Below, one piece after another: positions 32,081 to 44,992 of a stretch of 64,000 bases of DNA. The notes under the pieces were generated by a model. The model had not been told where the DNA came from and did no database searches. It saw only the letters and a list, made by a program, of their open reading frames with translations. Numbering within the stretch: the first letter of the stretch is position 1; every line of letters starts with the position of its first letter. The DNA is from Dactylonectria macrodidyma (taxonomy: Eukaryota > Ascomycota > Sordariomycetes > Hypocreales > Nectriaceae): NCBI GenBank assembly GCA_020744425.1, contig JAGMUV010000029.1, positions 839,909-903,908 of the forward strand. Direction: 5' to 3'. The position numbers were made by a program, and so were the translations under genes.

Positions 32081-33989
32081 AATAGTGAGCGTAAAGCAAA
32101 GAGCTGTTCAGGAATGAGAAGTATGGATAGAAAGCATTATAAGACTAAGAACGATCCAGGAGCGGAGGATCTCCAGCTTTTATTAAGTTGCTCTCTCTCT
32201 ACCCATGAAGGCAAGCCACTCTCTTTCGACGGGGAATGAGAGCGTCTCGATTGTCGAGCTAATAGGGCTAACTAGCGACCCCCTAAAACAGGGTTTGATT
32301 TAGCTGGACTTGGGAGAGAAGGGTCGGACCGACTCGATGCGCACAGAAATGGGTAGAAACGTCGGTGATGTGGCTCTGTTAGCAGTGAGCTTAGCCGTGA
32401 TTTGTCTGATGGGCCCCCTTTTCGCCGGCCAGCTCGCGAGCTAATAGTTGAACTGCCTCTTCGGGCAAGGCAGTTAGTTTGACCAGAGTAGAAATAAACG
32501 ACCTAGCAGGATCACTTCCTTCTCCTTTCCTCATTCTGCAACATGGCTTATCAGACCTGGATCAGCTGGCTACCTCTCGTCGTCTCCATTCGATGGCTTC
32601 GCCCAGAAGCGATTCTATCCGGGCGCTCAAGCATCGTAATCAAAGATAAACGCATCATCCCCGAGCATGCTTGACATCCTATCGGCAAGAATGGCGCCAT
32701 CATAGCCCCTCGCTAGTGCAGTTGAGTCATTACTCGTCTTGTCGCGGAAATTCTCTCCATCCGCTTATACGGCCAGCACACCCTCATTTTCCATTCGGGC
32801 AATTCAGCCAGCTCTAGATCCGTCTTATGATTGCGGTAAAGGCAGACTTAACAAGGTCCAGGAGCAGTCGAACCTATCGCTTACAGTAGGGGCTATCAGG
32901 AATGCCGCAGAAGTCCGACAGCTTGCATAAATTGACGAGAGCGCACTGCCACTTAGTGATCATCGGTCATCCTCTGAGGCTATGACACACCCCGTCGCCT
33001 TGTCGCAGCACTGGGGCTATCGTCTCCACACGTCTACCTTCCTTCTCGGGAAATGGAGATGAGGCAATCGACGACCAACAACCTGCTAGCTCCCCGTTGG
33101 ACACGAGGAAGCCTCCGTGTGGCCGGAACGGGTGCGCTGGGCATGGATTGTTGTGGACTAAGGTTCACTCAACGTGAGACCGGCGTACCAAGCCCTGTCG
33201 CTGCCACTAGTAGTCGTTGGTCTGCTTTCTCAGCAAGGCGCATCACTCAAGCCCGCCAGCCCCTCTCATCTCCTCCCTCATGGCATTGAAGCGGCAATCT
33301 CGAGAACCTTCGACGATCATTCGTCGCTATGTCTAAGAGGAAACCTAATACCACCTTGTCAGCCAGGTTGCCTAGCCGAGATCATGATAGACCAGACGCC
33401 CGCGCTCGGTCATCCTGACCATAAGCCAGGGGTTATAGACAAACGGCTGGCGGCTGATGGGGTCTAATACATGAAGTCGAGGATAAATATAGCCGTGCTC
33501 GGTTCGTCTGATTGTTGAATTGCTGTTTTTAGTAATTTGGTAAAAGCTAAAGGGGGTCGACCGTCAAGAGGTAGGATGATGTAGGATGATGTGGATGGAG
33601 TGCTAGAGCACTGGTTAATTGTGCTTGCATTATGGCGATGAGTGATAGGCCATACCGTCAAGGAAGATCGATACTGCGAAGATGTCAAAGAAAGGAAGAA
33701 ATGTAGGCAATAAAGATGTCTTGCCTAGCGAAGGACTAACGAAGAAGAATGACCTATATGTAGTGCAAGTTGAGGTGGTGTCGCTGAACCAAAGGCCATA
33801 TAATATTGAAGGAGAAAAGAGTGAGAGGAAGAGACGACAGAGGTACATAGGGATGCGGGGCCGGGGACTGGCCGCTTTATAGGCAGCGCAAAAGCAGCGA
33901 GTAATTATAGGACTGAAGATTTCCCGGTTTGGCAACCGCTGAAATGGTGGGCTGAGACTACCATTTCCGGAGGCGGGCAAGCCGTTATA
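32081..33989. other. Intergenic, no gene recognised
   Basis: Short frames on both strands (for example 32739-32930 plus, 33630-33980 minus) lack motifs. The right end grades into an A+T-rich tract at about 33990. Confidence 0.4.
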
Positions 33990-36065
33990 TATAATACTAT
34001 AGTATAAAAGAAAATAGTATAATATTAATAAGAAGCTAAGTATTATTAAGAAATAGTTATTAAACTAAAATAGATAGAAGTAAAGCTCTAATTATAGTTA
34101 TATAATAAGTATATATAGTATTAAATTATTAAGAATAGGAGTATAAAGAGTCTAATATATATATAAAAAGTAATAGCTAACTTAAGCTAGAAAAAGAGTG
34201 TTATATAATGTATAATTACTAAGTATATAAATACATTTAATAAAGATAATACTAAGTAGCTTTAAAAGGGCGATATTAAAGAAGGGTTAGATTATAACTT
34301 ATTATAAGTAAAGTGGCTTTAATAAGTATAGTACTTTAGGTTATAGAATAAGCTCAGTATATTTAAGGCCGTTAAATGAGTTAAAGTAAAGGAAGTAACT
34401 AAATAATAATAGTAAAGGAAGTAATAATAGTAATAATAGGATAAGGTAGCTACTTAAAAGTAATAGCTATTAGTATAGCTTAGTAAGAGCTTTAACTAAG
34501 AGGTTAAGTATTATAGTTAGTAACTTAATAGTATGCTAATAGAAACGCTATAGTAGTTTATAAACATTTTAACTATTAACTTATAAAGAGTGCTATTTAA
34601 AGTTAAGAGTAAGCAGTTATTAATAGCAAAGTATTATAGTATTAAATAGTACTACTTAGGCTTTTACTTATAAACATACTAGCTTAAGTATAATAAAGCT
34701 TTTAAATAATAAGTAATTTACTTTATAAATAAGTAATAGAGCTTATTATAAAATATAATATATAAGCTTAGTAATAAAGAGATAGTATTAAGTAATTATA
34801 ATAGTAAGATTAGTAATAGTATATAGTAGTATTATATAAGTAAGAGCTTTAAAGGTTATAATAAAAATAAAAGTAAAGATAAAGAAAGTAATAATAATAA
34901 TAATAAAGATAAGGATAATGTAAAGTCCTTATATATAAAATATATAACTGATAAGGAAATATCTCCTTTAGCTCTTATTAGATAAGACTATACATAACAT
35001 ATTCAAAATCTCCTGAATTTTAGCTTTATAATGGTATATATTATGCCTCAGAAAGCCTATCTTCCTTATATTATAACTACAAAGGACATCTATAATAAGA
35101 ACCTTCAATAAGGTTAGAGTTCAAGCATTAGACATACGTCTAACAGTCTTAAAACTCGGGACACGTCTTACCCGGTTTTACTATGACAAATTGTCCAAAT
35201 CCCCTGTTAGATTGGACATGTGACTGGACAGCAATCTCTCTATAAAGCTGGGGCTTTTCTCTAGCTAGTCCAGAAGGATTATCATCATCAATACATGCAT
35301 TTCTCAACCAATCACTTCAAACTGACTACTTTTCTAATCGTCTTTTCCTGCTCTTTCTGAATCTTCAATCCCTTTTCTGATTGGTCAATTCCTTGACCCA
35401 CAATCACCGAGTTCCACCAATAACCTTCCACTCCTTTCACTCCTTCCACTGCTATAGCCTTTACAGATAAGAATAAGAATAAGAATAGTAATAATATTAT
35501 TAAAGCAGCTTATAAGAATTATAATTATAGTTAATAACTATAGTTCTCTAAATACTATTTATAATCGATTCTACTAGAATTGTTTATATAAATAGAGTTT
35601 TAGTATTTGTGTATTTCTATAATATTGCTTATTACTAAGTTAAGTCACTAATTAGCTAAGAATTTAGAATTAGGGTTATTTAGGTTTAGAGTTATATAGA
35701 GTTAAAAAAAAAGGGGTTAGGATTATATAAGAAAGAAGAGTTATAGTATTTACTATTTAGTTATATTCTATTTTATTAATATTATAAATCGATATTTAAG
35801 TATTATAAGCATATAATAAATAAATATATATAACTTAATAAAGAGTATTAAATGCTTATTTACTATAAATATAATACTATACTATAACTAAATACTTTTA
35901 AAAAGTACTTTTAATAGAAATAATAGTTAATAAGTAATATACTAAGAGAGATTAATAATTATTATATTAGTATAGAATTAGCTAACTTAGAAAATAATAC
36001 ACTTTTAATAAATAGTAGTATAGTTATTAAAATACTCTTAGTATTAAAAGGTTATAATTATATTA
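33990..36065. other. A+T-rich decayed tract (RIP-like)
   Basis: Outside the LTR at 34919-35465 the sequence is almost wholly TA/AT/AAG/TTA words, with few C's and no open frames. This is the look of repeats destroyed by C-to-T and G-to-A mutation in ascomycetes. Confidence 0.7.
34919..35465 (+). mobile_element. Solo LTR, 547 bp, with 5-bp target duplication
   Basis: The element begins TGTAAAGTCC and ends GCCTTTACA, so it has TG..CA ends set in a 7-bp inverted terminus (TGTAAAG/CTTTACA). Both flanks are GATAA (34914-34918 and 35466-35470), a perfect 5-bp target duplication. A near-identical inverted copy lies at 51420-51966. A TATAAAG at about 35239 on the plus strand suggests this is the transcription strand. 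No internal retrotransposon genes remain, as expected after LTR-LTR recombination. It is less decayed than the tract around it. Confidence 0.85.
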
Positions 36066-36067
36066 TA

Positions 36068-36509
36068 ACGTACTTGATAAGTGAGTGGGCTAAACAAGCG
36101 AGTGGGCCACTTTGAAATTTCCTAGCATTTACACCTTAAATGAAAATATCTTTAAGATATTCTCTAAAATTCAAACTAAGAGTAAAATAGCTAATATTAT
36201 AGAAATAGCTCTCTTATATATTAAAAAATAAATGTAAATTTTCTTAGATTTTTTTAAAAAATTACTTAATAAGCTATATTAAAAATTCTTATTCGCACTG
36301 TATACCTAGCTATTTCTATATAAAGGAATTTTTTTAAAAATGTAAAAAAATTATTATATAGTTTTCTTTTTAATTAAATAATTAAAATTATTTTTATTTT
36401 ATTTTTAATCATTAGATAGCTAGTTTTAAAAATTTGAAGTTTAGCTCTTTTTAGTGCACAGTATTCGTGGCCCACTCGCTTGTTTGGCCCACTCACTTAT
36501 CAAGTACGT
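36068..36509. mobile_element. Pogo-like MITE (family A), 442 bp
   Basis: Inverted ends ACGTACTTGATAAGTGAGTG extend for about 45 nt and are flanked by TA (36066-36067, 36510-36511). Inside each TIR the phrase GAGTGGGC occurs twice, separated by AAACAAGC. The interior is A+T-rich without open frames. Family member D at 52367-52820 is an inverted, more decayed copy. Confidence 0.85.
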
Positions 36510-36511
36510 TA

Positions 36512-37843
36512 TACTAACGGGTTATTGCGGGCCGTTGACCGCATTTCCTCCAAAGCTTTGGTCAGAAGCTGCTAAATCATTGCTCATACCTTGTCTAATG
36601 CCCCTCCCTCCCTCCCTCCTAATATCCTTAAGGTTCACATTTACATCTCTTGCATTATATTCATAACATTGTCAATCTAATCCTTATTTAGCTTCAGGCC
36701 TATCTCTTTAAAAGTATATTCATCCTGAGAATGCACTATAAATCTGACCAGGCTTATCCACACTGCCTAGTACTACTATCACTTATTAAGATCTCAGATC
36801 GCTACTAGTGTCTCAAAAGCTCTTTAGTCCTCTCCTTTATCTAAGATGTTTATTACCGCTCGCATAGTGCAAGGCCATCGCTCAGTCAGAGCCTCCAGCC
36901 TATCTAACTTATTCCAGAACGATACTTGGATTGTCATGCGCTATTAGCGGTCATTACTAAACCTTTTCTTCCTCAACGCCGCTTCCTGACGTAAACCGTA
37001 CGGCCTTGCGATTCGGTGCCAACGTCGCGTCCGGCATAAGACTCGTTACGGATAGAAATTCAACCCAGTTTCTCTTGATCTTCATCTACGTCTCATCATC
37101 CTCCCGGGGACAAAGGAACCCGACTTTTCGAAGCCATTTCTCGCAGCCTGATCGGTCCGCTTCAGACACTGGGGGTATGTCATATTTCTCATTATTCCGA
37201 TCAGTAGGTGTGTCTGGCTAGGTCGCCCGCCCTAGAGCCGCTACGTACAACCCTGCACTTAACATAGTGAAATGTCAGCTGCCTTCAGTACTATGGATAC
37301 TGGCAATAGAGATGTTTTTTACTGGGTGGTGAAGGTACTGAAGAGGCCAAACCCGCACTTGTGCGCAGGTTAGATATAATGCCTAATAAGAAAATTGCTA
37401 GCTTAGCTTACTAGGTATACCTCTTAAGACCCCTAGTAGCAGTCCACTCTACTAAACTTACTCCAGGGCCTGACTAGACCCTAAAGCCAGAGATGCAAGC
37501 AGTCAGGAAGGTACTGCTCTATACATATATAAGACGCCTCTAACTTCATAACAGACTAAGACATAAGTTATAAAAGAGATAGTATTAATAGAGGAAGTAT
37601 ACCGCTTACTTAGTTACCTAATAATTACTGCTATTATTCTCAGTTCAGTCTTATATTTAATAAGCTAAGCCGTTTAGTCAACTCAGTAATATAACTACTT
37701 AGAGATTAAGCAATAATCAGGCATCTTCTCTAATAGTAGTAGTAGTAGTATATTTAACGCCAGAGGAGCACAAAGTACTCAAGACCTCCCATATAGCTAT
37801 TCCCTTTTTCCATAGTAACCTAAAGTTAGACGGATATAGTAAA
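36512..37843. other. No intact gene
   Basis: A minus-strand stretch at about 36980-37180 reads CEKWLRKVGFLCPRED and MPDATLAPNRKAVRF-like words broken by stops. It may be a relic of an unrecognised gene. The remainder is A+T-rich spacer. Confidence 0.35.
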
Positions 37844-40022
37844 CTAACCAAAAGCATGGCTATTATACATAAAGCTTGCAAAGTCATCAGATAGCTCTAG
37901 GTTATCGCTCTCAAGACTCGTATCGCTCTCGTCATTTCCAACCATATCAACATCCGTTTCCGGCCCATCCACATCATCAAGCTGAACATGCCACTCTGGA
38001 GGTTCAGTTTGGGATAAAAATTGCCATAGTAATGACAGAGACTGTCGCGTTAACTCCGCCGCTTCCTTTTTAGCTTCAAGGTGGCTACCGAGATCGTATT
38101 GCTTACTATCATTATGTAGTACGCGTTTCGCCCATCGAAGCCGTCGAGTAACTTCTGGAGTGAGGCCTGAGAAGGATCGAATGGCGCCGAATAAACTCAT
38201 AATGTTATGCTGAGTTAGTAGTATAATCGTTAGGCGGTTAAATAATGCATCGGGGTCCTCTCTTAATATGATTGCGGATAGTATAGGAACACGGAAGACC
38301 TCTGTGAGTCCAAGTTCCTAAGGTATGATGAATTCCAACCGGCCATCACTGCCCCAGTTTAGGCCTGCTAAAAGAGTCATATAGCGCAGTGTCCGCCAGC
38401 AAAGACGATTAACATCATTCTGGCTAGCAGGCCGGTGTCCCTTGATATGATCCATGACACTAAGCCAGTCTCTCCAAACTACACTCTTAAGATACTGAAA
38501 TGTTTTTGTCATTAGAACTCTAGGAGTAGTATCTGGAGATAGCTTAATAGAAAGACGGTGGCCAGATAAGGCGGAGCCCAAACGGATATAGCGGTTATCT
38601 TAAGGCGGCGAAAAGTAAGGGGCCTAATACTGAATCTAAAAGAAGGCTAGTTTCCTATGATACTACGTCTCACGAGTATGATTAGTGCCAACTTCCTTCC
38701 ACTAGTCACTATTAAAAGCGATCATAATGCGGCCACTTAAATTGCGTCTAAGGTGATCATCGAATCCCCCCGCTGATTTGCTAATGGCACTCCAATGTTT
38801 TTTGAAGGTGTGGTAGACTTGAAGGAAGTGGTTCCGGCTCCATTTAGGGGGCGATGGGCGGCTGAAGAGATGTTAGAAGATAAATTCTGACTAACCATCC
38901 TTTGGGGGCAGATACTTTCGCGTCGTCATCTAATATAGAAGCTCGAATGGCAACTGAGAACCCTTAAGGGTGGTGTTATCTGGGAGCATAGCAGTATACG
39001 CTGACCACGCCTCCATATAGATCTCCCAAATTGTCTGAGCTATTATAACCTGACTAGCCTCGGCTTCAACATCCTCCTGGGCTTGTTACAGCCGAGAAAT
39101 GACAGGAAGCTCTTGACGCCCGTAGGTGTTACGCACCCGCTCCCAGTACGAGTGGACTTTGGCAAGGATATGTTAATTGTATGCGCGGGCAATTTCCTCC
39201 GCACAGAGCTTGATAATGCAATTGGATATTGCTTTACCGTCCTTTCTTCGCCCGTTACTGAAGGCTTGTTAAGCATTTTGAGTCCATTCCTAGAGGAAAA
39301 ACTCCACTATGAGCTAGGTAGTAGTAAGAGCTTGGATATTCGCCTGGGAAGCAAGTCGTGTCTAGAGAGGATTTCTAGGAATGTATAATTAAACTAAGAT
39401 ACCGAGGGCAAGATGTCCACGCCTCCAATCAAATTGAGTATGAGGAATCTAAAGCATCCCTGAAGCGTTAAGAGGTGCTTCGAGCCCAAGACCTCGCCTC
39501 TCTTTGCGTAATCGACCTCGTGCCCGCACTCTCCACAGTGGAAGCCAGATCCATTTATCATAATTAAGCTCCCGCTCGCTGCTGAAGTTATATATTAGAA
39601 GCTGACATAAGAGCTGGGCAGTATAAAGAGAGAGGATGCGTCGAATGGAGGACTCGGCGGGGTTCCGAGGCTTGTCCTGGTCTGGTGGGGTCAACGTTGC
39701 CTCTTGGAATAGGTGATCAAGTGGGACAACAAGACGAGCAGCTTGTGTGAAGATCAGGGCATTAATATCTCTCGTAGGAACAGCCCAGAATGGGTAGTGC
39801 TCTCCCGGCTGAGGATGATGTGGAACAGCTCGGGCAAGGGAACCGAAGTGTGGGTTACGATCCGGATTGAAGAAATTATCAGCCAACATCATCAAAATAG
39901 GCGCAAGACTGAAGGTGACCTCTTTCCGAAGACCATAATTTATTAAGGCCTTTGGGTCGGAAATGGCTTGTAGGTGGCGTTTGTTCGCTTCCCAGGCACG
40001 TAAAAGTGAAGTCTGGTTTAGC
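37844..40022 (-). pseudogene. Large unrecognised gene, 3' part (split by transposon)
   Basis: This continues the minus-strand gene interrupted by the pogo element at 40025. Right after the insertion the frame reads LNQTSLLRAWEANKRHLQAI, ALINYGLRKEVTFSLAPILM, MLADNFFNPDRNPHFGSLAR and HYPFWAVPTRDINALIFTQA (to 39449). Later blocks include HSYWERVRNTYGRQELPVIS, TIWEIYMEAWSAYTAMLPDN, LCWRTLRYMTLLAGLNWGSD and a final acidic domain (38200-37844) ending at a natural stop. Stops and frame changes separate the blocks, several at TGG or CAG positions. I do not recognise the family. It lacks helicase, transposase or NLR motifs that I can see. Confidence 0.6.
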
Positions 40023-40024
40023 TA

Positions 40025-42261
40025 CCATCCGGGACCACCTAATGGATAACCCCACCTAATGGATAACCAAAATTTTGCTCCGCCCACACAAAATCCAAAT
40101 TTTGATGCGTGCACAAAACACCAGGTCGTCAATTAAAAAGCGAAGCTTTGGAGAGAGACTCTAGAAAATTGATCAATTTTTACTCTCTGCGTGGTTTTTT
40201 GACCTCCCGACCGCTCCGTGTGCGCTGGCAGTGCTTTGTTACGACCATAAAGTCGTCACTTTCGTCCTCTGACCTGACACCCACCTCAATTACCGACTCG
40301 ACCTCCTCCTCCACATCCACCTCTATTTCTGCCTCCTTTGAGTTAGGAAGAGCTTCTCCAGCCGCTAGAGCCTCCGCTAGAGCCTCCGCTAGAGCCATGA
40401 ATCGTCGGTTCGGGTTCGGTACCGCCTTTCTTTTCTTCCCTCGCCGCAGCCGGTCCATTTGCTCCTCCAGGCCAGTAATCCGCGAATTCTGAACGGCCAC
40501 CTTCATCTCTAAAGCTTCCAGCCCCTTTGCGATCTTACTGTACTTCTGCCTGGTCGGACGACTTCGGTGTTTGGCCAAATCTCTCACCTGGCGGCTCGTT
40601 TTCGGCGTATCATCTGAGTGCAGTTGGGGAGGGCTGGGCGTCTTGAATCGTTCCGGCATTTTTTCTTTGTCCGGTTGAATTTCCGGATGTGTTAGAGCTT
40701 TGTGACGATTTATTGGCCAATTTCCAGTAAACCTCCAGCCGGATAAGATAATTTCCTTCCTCATGCCCGCCTCTCTGGCTTTCGCGTATGCCCGAATAAA
40801 GTTGACTTTATCAACCGGCGCAGAATCGGTCAAACTAGCCAGCTTTTAAAGTTCTTTCCAATACGCACCTTTAATGACATTAAAAATCCCATTATCTAAC
40901 GGTTGCAGACCATGAGAACAATGTGCTGGTAGGTAACAGCAGTAGACGTTGTTCAGAAAGCACGTAGCCATCCACTCATCCTGGATGCTCGTCAGCGATC
41001 TTATAGCGGGACACTCTGCGGTGAAAACCCCAAAAGACTCACCTGTGCATGGCTTCCGTGACCGTCAAGGATAATGAGCCTCGCATCTGATGCATCACGA
41101 GGCTCTGTTTGAGGTAGATAGACGTCTTTCAACCACTCGAGAGCTATGTGGTTGTCGGTCCAGCCGTTCGGTGATGTGATGTAGTGCCAGTCCGCTATCA
41201 ATTCGAATTCGTTAAGAAACCACTGCTTCTGCAGCTCTTTTCCTTTAAAGATAATCCCCGGTTTTAAAGCGCGACCAGTTGCGATGACAGCCTCAATAAA
41301 CGAGGTCCAAGTGCGCGACTGGACGCCTTTCAACATCGCCTTCTTCTTCGGGTCGGAGCTCCCGATTACGAGGCTGTCCAAGCCTCATGGACAACCAATT
41401 AGTTATGACCTATGAAAACCCATAGAGTACTTGTAGAAGACTTACCGAAACCCGCCATTATGCCGCCCTCGTCCACGTTAACCGTGTTCTCAGGCTTGAT
41501 CCAGCCGTATTCCGTCTCCCGAATATCGAAGTACCAATTGACCGCCTTCGGAGTAAACCCGTCAAATCTGGCGGCTTCCTGGCGTTTTCCAAGCTTGGTA
41601 GATAGTTGTAGGTGGCGCTTGACGAACCTGGTGGTCCAGTGCTTGCCCAGAGGCTTGTTATCGCCTTGTTGTTTGAGGATGGCCTCGACACAGGCGCGGA
41701 GATGGCTGTGCGAGGGAGCATAGCCCAGAGACTCTTGTCGCAGCACCCAACGAATGAGGGTCTCCTCCTGGCTCTTGGAAATACGCTGGTGGGCCTGGAT
41801 ACGTTCGTTCCTGCTCGCTTGACCGGAAAGTCGTCCAGAAAGGGTGGACTGAGGCACTCCACGTTTCTGAGCCGCCTCATTCTGTGAGAGGCCTCTATCA
41901 GTGGTATCTAATATAGCTTCAGCTACGTCATCTTCGGTATAATTACGGCGAACCATTGCGGAGGGAGTTCCGTTAGTAAATTAGGTGAAAATTCGGCTTG
42001 AGTGGATGGAGTCACCTAGGGTACATGAGGTGAAATGCGAAAAAATTCAAAGGGCTAGAGAACCAGGCCACGAGGCGGAACGGGGAAAATTTAAACCGAT
42101 ATGAAAATTCTATGAAAAAAGCAATATAGTACAGGTCTTAGTTTGCAAGTACCTTCATTCCTGGCCGAATACGGTGCAATTGAAAATTTGGATTTTGTAT
42201 GGGCGGAGCGAAATTTTGGTTATCCATTAGGTGGGGTTATCCATTAGGTGGTCCTGGATGG
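40025..42261 (-). mobile_element. Pogo-like DNA transposon, 2237 bp
   Basis: Terminal inverted repeats of about 80 nt begin CCATCC(G/A)GGACC and are flanked by TA (40023-40024, 42262-42263). Each TIR holds CACCTAATGGATAACC twice in tandem. The ends differ at only a few positions, so this is a young insertion. It encodes one minus-strand transposase. It has split a larger gene whose flanking frames rejoin in phase when the element and one TA are removed. Confidence 0.9.
40180..41956 (-). pseudogene. Pogo/Tigger-family DDE transposase with one nonsense codon
   Basis: Three minus-strand exons (41956-41446, 41383-41043, 40980-40180) joined by two 62-nt GT-AG introns give 550 codons. The N-terminus (MVRRNYTEDDVAEAILDTTD) is a Psq-type helix-turn-helix, followed by a CENP-B/Tc5-like DNA-binding domain (SQEETLIRWVLRQESLGYAP). 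The DDE core is TVNVDEGGIMAGFG (first Asp, across intron 1), LIILDGHGSH (second Asp) and HGLQPLDNG (third Asp). The C-terminus has a basic coiled coil (LEALEMKVAVQNSRITGLEE), a 12-nt-repeat-encoded LAEALAEALAAG and an acidic end. The only lesion I see is TAA at 40846-40848 (codon 329, between L and KLASL), probably CAA to TAA. This enzyme would bind the doubled TIR motif and cut at TA. Confidence 0.88.
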
Positions 42262-42263
42262 TA

Positions 42264-44992
42264 AGATATATATGCTCGCTGGCGGTCCTGGGTCATTAAT
42301 GCAAGATCCTGGATCATTCCTTCATCAAGAGCAAGGAGCGGGAGAAATCCTGAGCCAAATAGGTTATAGTTGCTAAATATGACAGCAAATAGTTCCTTGT
42401 TTGAGCTGTATGCCTTGGCGCGGATGATGCCGGCCTGCCGATTGTCTGGATGGCCAAGGTTTGCGTGCCGTATAGGCCACACTCTCGATATCAAGTTTCC
42501 AGTATTACGGAGCAGAAAGGAACGGAAGTAAGTCGCCATTAAAGGGGCATTAGGCATAATATTGAGAAGCCGTTGATGAAGGCGTCGATTGCACTGGCTT
42601 TTCCAGAGGAGGGTATAAGGCTCGCTTCATCTAAGCTCTCACTACCTAGTACTCGAAACATAGTCTCGGATCCTAATGTTAAGCCAGCAAGAGCGAATAT
42701 CCAGATAGTTAGGGTCAAGAGCTACTAATACTGCCTCTTTAAAGTAGCAGAGACTCTCCTAAAGGCTTGGCCAAGTAAAAGTATTCTTTAGGTCATGTGC
42801 CTGAAAGAGCAAACACGGACGTTCAAAGTATGCGACAGCCTCTCCCCGCTGAGTTGAAATCCGGAGTTGATTGGCTTTTTTAACAACGGATCTCCAGAAC
42901 AGTGGGAGATCTTCCGCAGGGAGAGTGTAAGAGAGATTGAATGATCGACTTTCGTCGTCCGCTCTCCATCGACCCATGCCTGGCTTCTCCTGGAACGAAT
43001 GAGACTTTGTATAGGCAATGTCGAATGTCCTTGGGATCTCTTGACGGACAGGATCTCTGATCGTCTCATATGCTGCAGGAATAATAATATTATCGTACAG
43101 ATCCTTCTGGCGTTCCAGCGAGAGGGCGTTAGAGGAAGCAGACGGTTTAGGGCCAGAGGTACGAGCAGAACTCGGGAAGAAAATAAAGACAGAGAAGCGG
43201 ACAGCTGGGGTTTTGAATGATCCAAGAGGGATATGGCGTGTCTTTACCAGGTCCAGCCCATGTGGTTGAATAACCTGGTCTGTCGATAGGTTCAGGGCGA
43301 AGGGAGGTAGGAAGGAAAGATGGAAATCACTAGGGGGTCGAATGGCCGCAAGGTCTGTGGCTCCAAGCCATATACTATCGATATCCCATGTTCTCTTTAG
43401 ATTGACGAGCGGCTGGGGGAGGGCAGCCTGGGTCTTTCGGAAGGAGAGTGGTTCGGCTGGTTGGTGAGATAGAAATCTCTGCCAGTGAGGGAAATGGGCG
43501 CGCGGGTCGTAAGAGCCTTTCTCGCCAAAGACATCGGAAAGGGGAGGAAGGAAACGCTGAAGATGTTCAACCCTCTCTTGGATGGTATGTGTCTGTTCAG
43601 GTTCGTCTAGTTCGGGCGGGTGCGGACCTAGTAGGACATCTATTGTGAGCACTGCGTAGTATATCGTACCGTATCATATTATAGCGCAGCATAGCGTAGC
43701 ATGGTATACAAGGGAAGGGGTGCAGAAGGAGTACTAAGCTTATAGTCATACTTAATATCGAAGAAGTTTTGGAATACCTGGTCGTACACGTTTCCTTGCG
43801 CTGTGAGAAAGTCGGCACCTCCTTTCGTTTCTTGGCTATGGATAGCTTCGAGGAAGAGAGCAAGAGTTGGATCGACTGGGTCGGCAGGCGACGGCGAATC
43901 CGAATGGCTAGCCGGAGGTGATGATGGTATAGACGAGTTTGACCTGCTCAGCGTACTTTGTAGAGATATGTGAGAGATGCTGTCGTCAGAGAGTGCGTCA
44001 TCTTGTCGAGTGTGGCTGGGCGATGGTGTCGGCGTGGCTGGTCGGGATTGAATTTCGGAGTTAAGTTTAGAGCGTTCGGACACTCGATCAGAGAAGCAAA
44101 CGGAAGACACTGTTTCGGGGGAATTGGAGTCCCTCTTAAAGCCATCCAAGCCTTCTTCCTCAACAGGTCTAGAGGCGAATGCTGGCCGGCCACTTACGTC
44201 CAGACCCGAAAATCCAGTGATGTAAGACTCTTGAGTTCTGCTGACGTGCCCAGCTCTTGGCGGTGTGCTTGCTTGAGATTGTTGATCACCGCGTCGTGCA
44301 ACGTGTCGTTTCTGTTATGCAGCTCGAGAGTATCTCGTTCTCAAACCCGGTACTCTGTCAGTGGAGGATGATGACGGGCTATCTGGAATGAGAATAACCT
44401 CCCTCATGCCCGCTTCCGCCCCAGCCAGCTGTCTAATCGTTAAGTAGTTTGTATTAGCAGGGCCTTGCCTGCGTTGCTGTTGTTATATCTGTGGCGGCGT
44501 TGGCAGTTCTGTCAATGTTGGTGTGGCCTCTGTAGCTGTAGTGGCCCACGAAGTTGTAGTAGCACGCGAAGCCGTAGTTGCCCACGAAGCCGTCGTGGCT
44601 ACTGAATCGGCTCTGCACGTTGCCACGGGAGAGTTGGTTGACGACGAATACCTCTCTAATGCTCGTGGGCTCTGGTGCTTCGGTCGTTCTCGTTGAAGTC
44701 GTGTTCTCGTTCGCGGATGACTGGCTCGTCGCGTGCCTCGTCGCGTGGGTACTGACTCGGTAACGGAAACAGGACTCGTCTGGTTGTGAGAGGTTTGTCG
44801 GGCCAAGGAAACACTCTCAGCAGAATTTCGGTCGAGGTGATCGGGGGCGTAGATTAATCGGATATGAGGGTCTCGTGCGCTGTCTCGGAGGTGTTGCATC
44901 TGCCTTTCCCGGAGAGCATTTCCGCGGCGAAGTCTTGCCTGCTCTCGTCGACGCTTTCTCTGCTCTTTGAGAGAAACGGAAGGGGGAGGCAT
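42264..44992 (-). pseudogene. Large unrecognised gene, 5' part (split by transposon)
   Basis: From an ATG at 44992 (MPPPSVSLKEQRKRRREQAR) come a basic region, a low-complexity ATTASWATTAS repeat (44600-44510), LHNRNDTLHDAVINNLKQAH, a Ser/Pro-rich segment ending FLEAIHSQETKGGADFLTAQ, then a long open block 43652-42759 (DVLLGPHPPELDEPEQTHTI, VNLKRTWDIDSIWLGATDLA, FWRSVVKKANQLRISTQRGE, YFERPCLLFQAHDLKNTFTW). The part next to the transposon (42557-42264) reads PNAPLMATYFRSFLLRNTGN then SNKELFAVIFSNYNLFGSGF. Introns are likely, but I cannot place all of them. The gene is head-to-head with the plus-strand gene at 45824 across about 830 bp. The family is not recognised, and its role is unknown. Confidence 0.6.

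Noticed and set aside
33630..33980. Minus-strand frame with hydrophobic stretches
   Set aside because: Serine/phenylalanine-rich translation with no homology that I recognise and located at the edge of a decayed tract.
39083..39388. Plus-strand 101-codon frame
   Set aside because: The minus strand of the same stretch carries blocks of the large split gene (for example HSYWERVRNTYGRQELP), so the plus frame is antisense.
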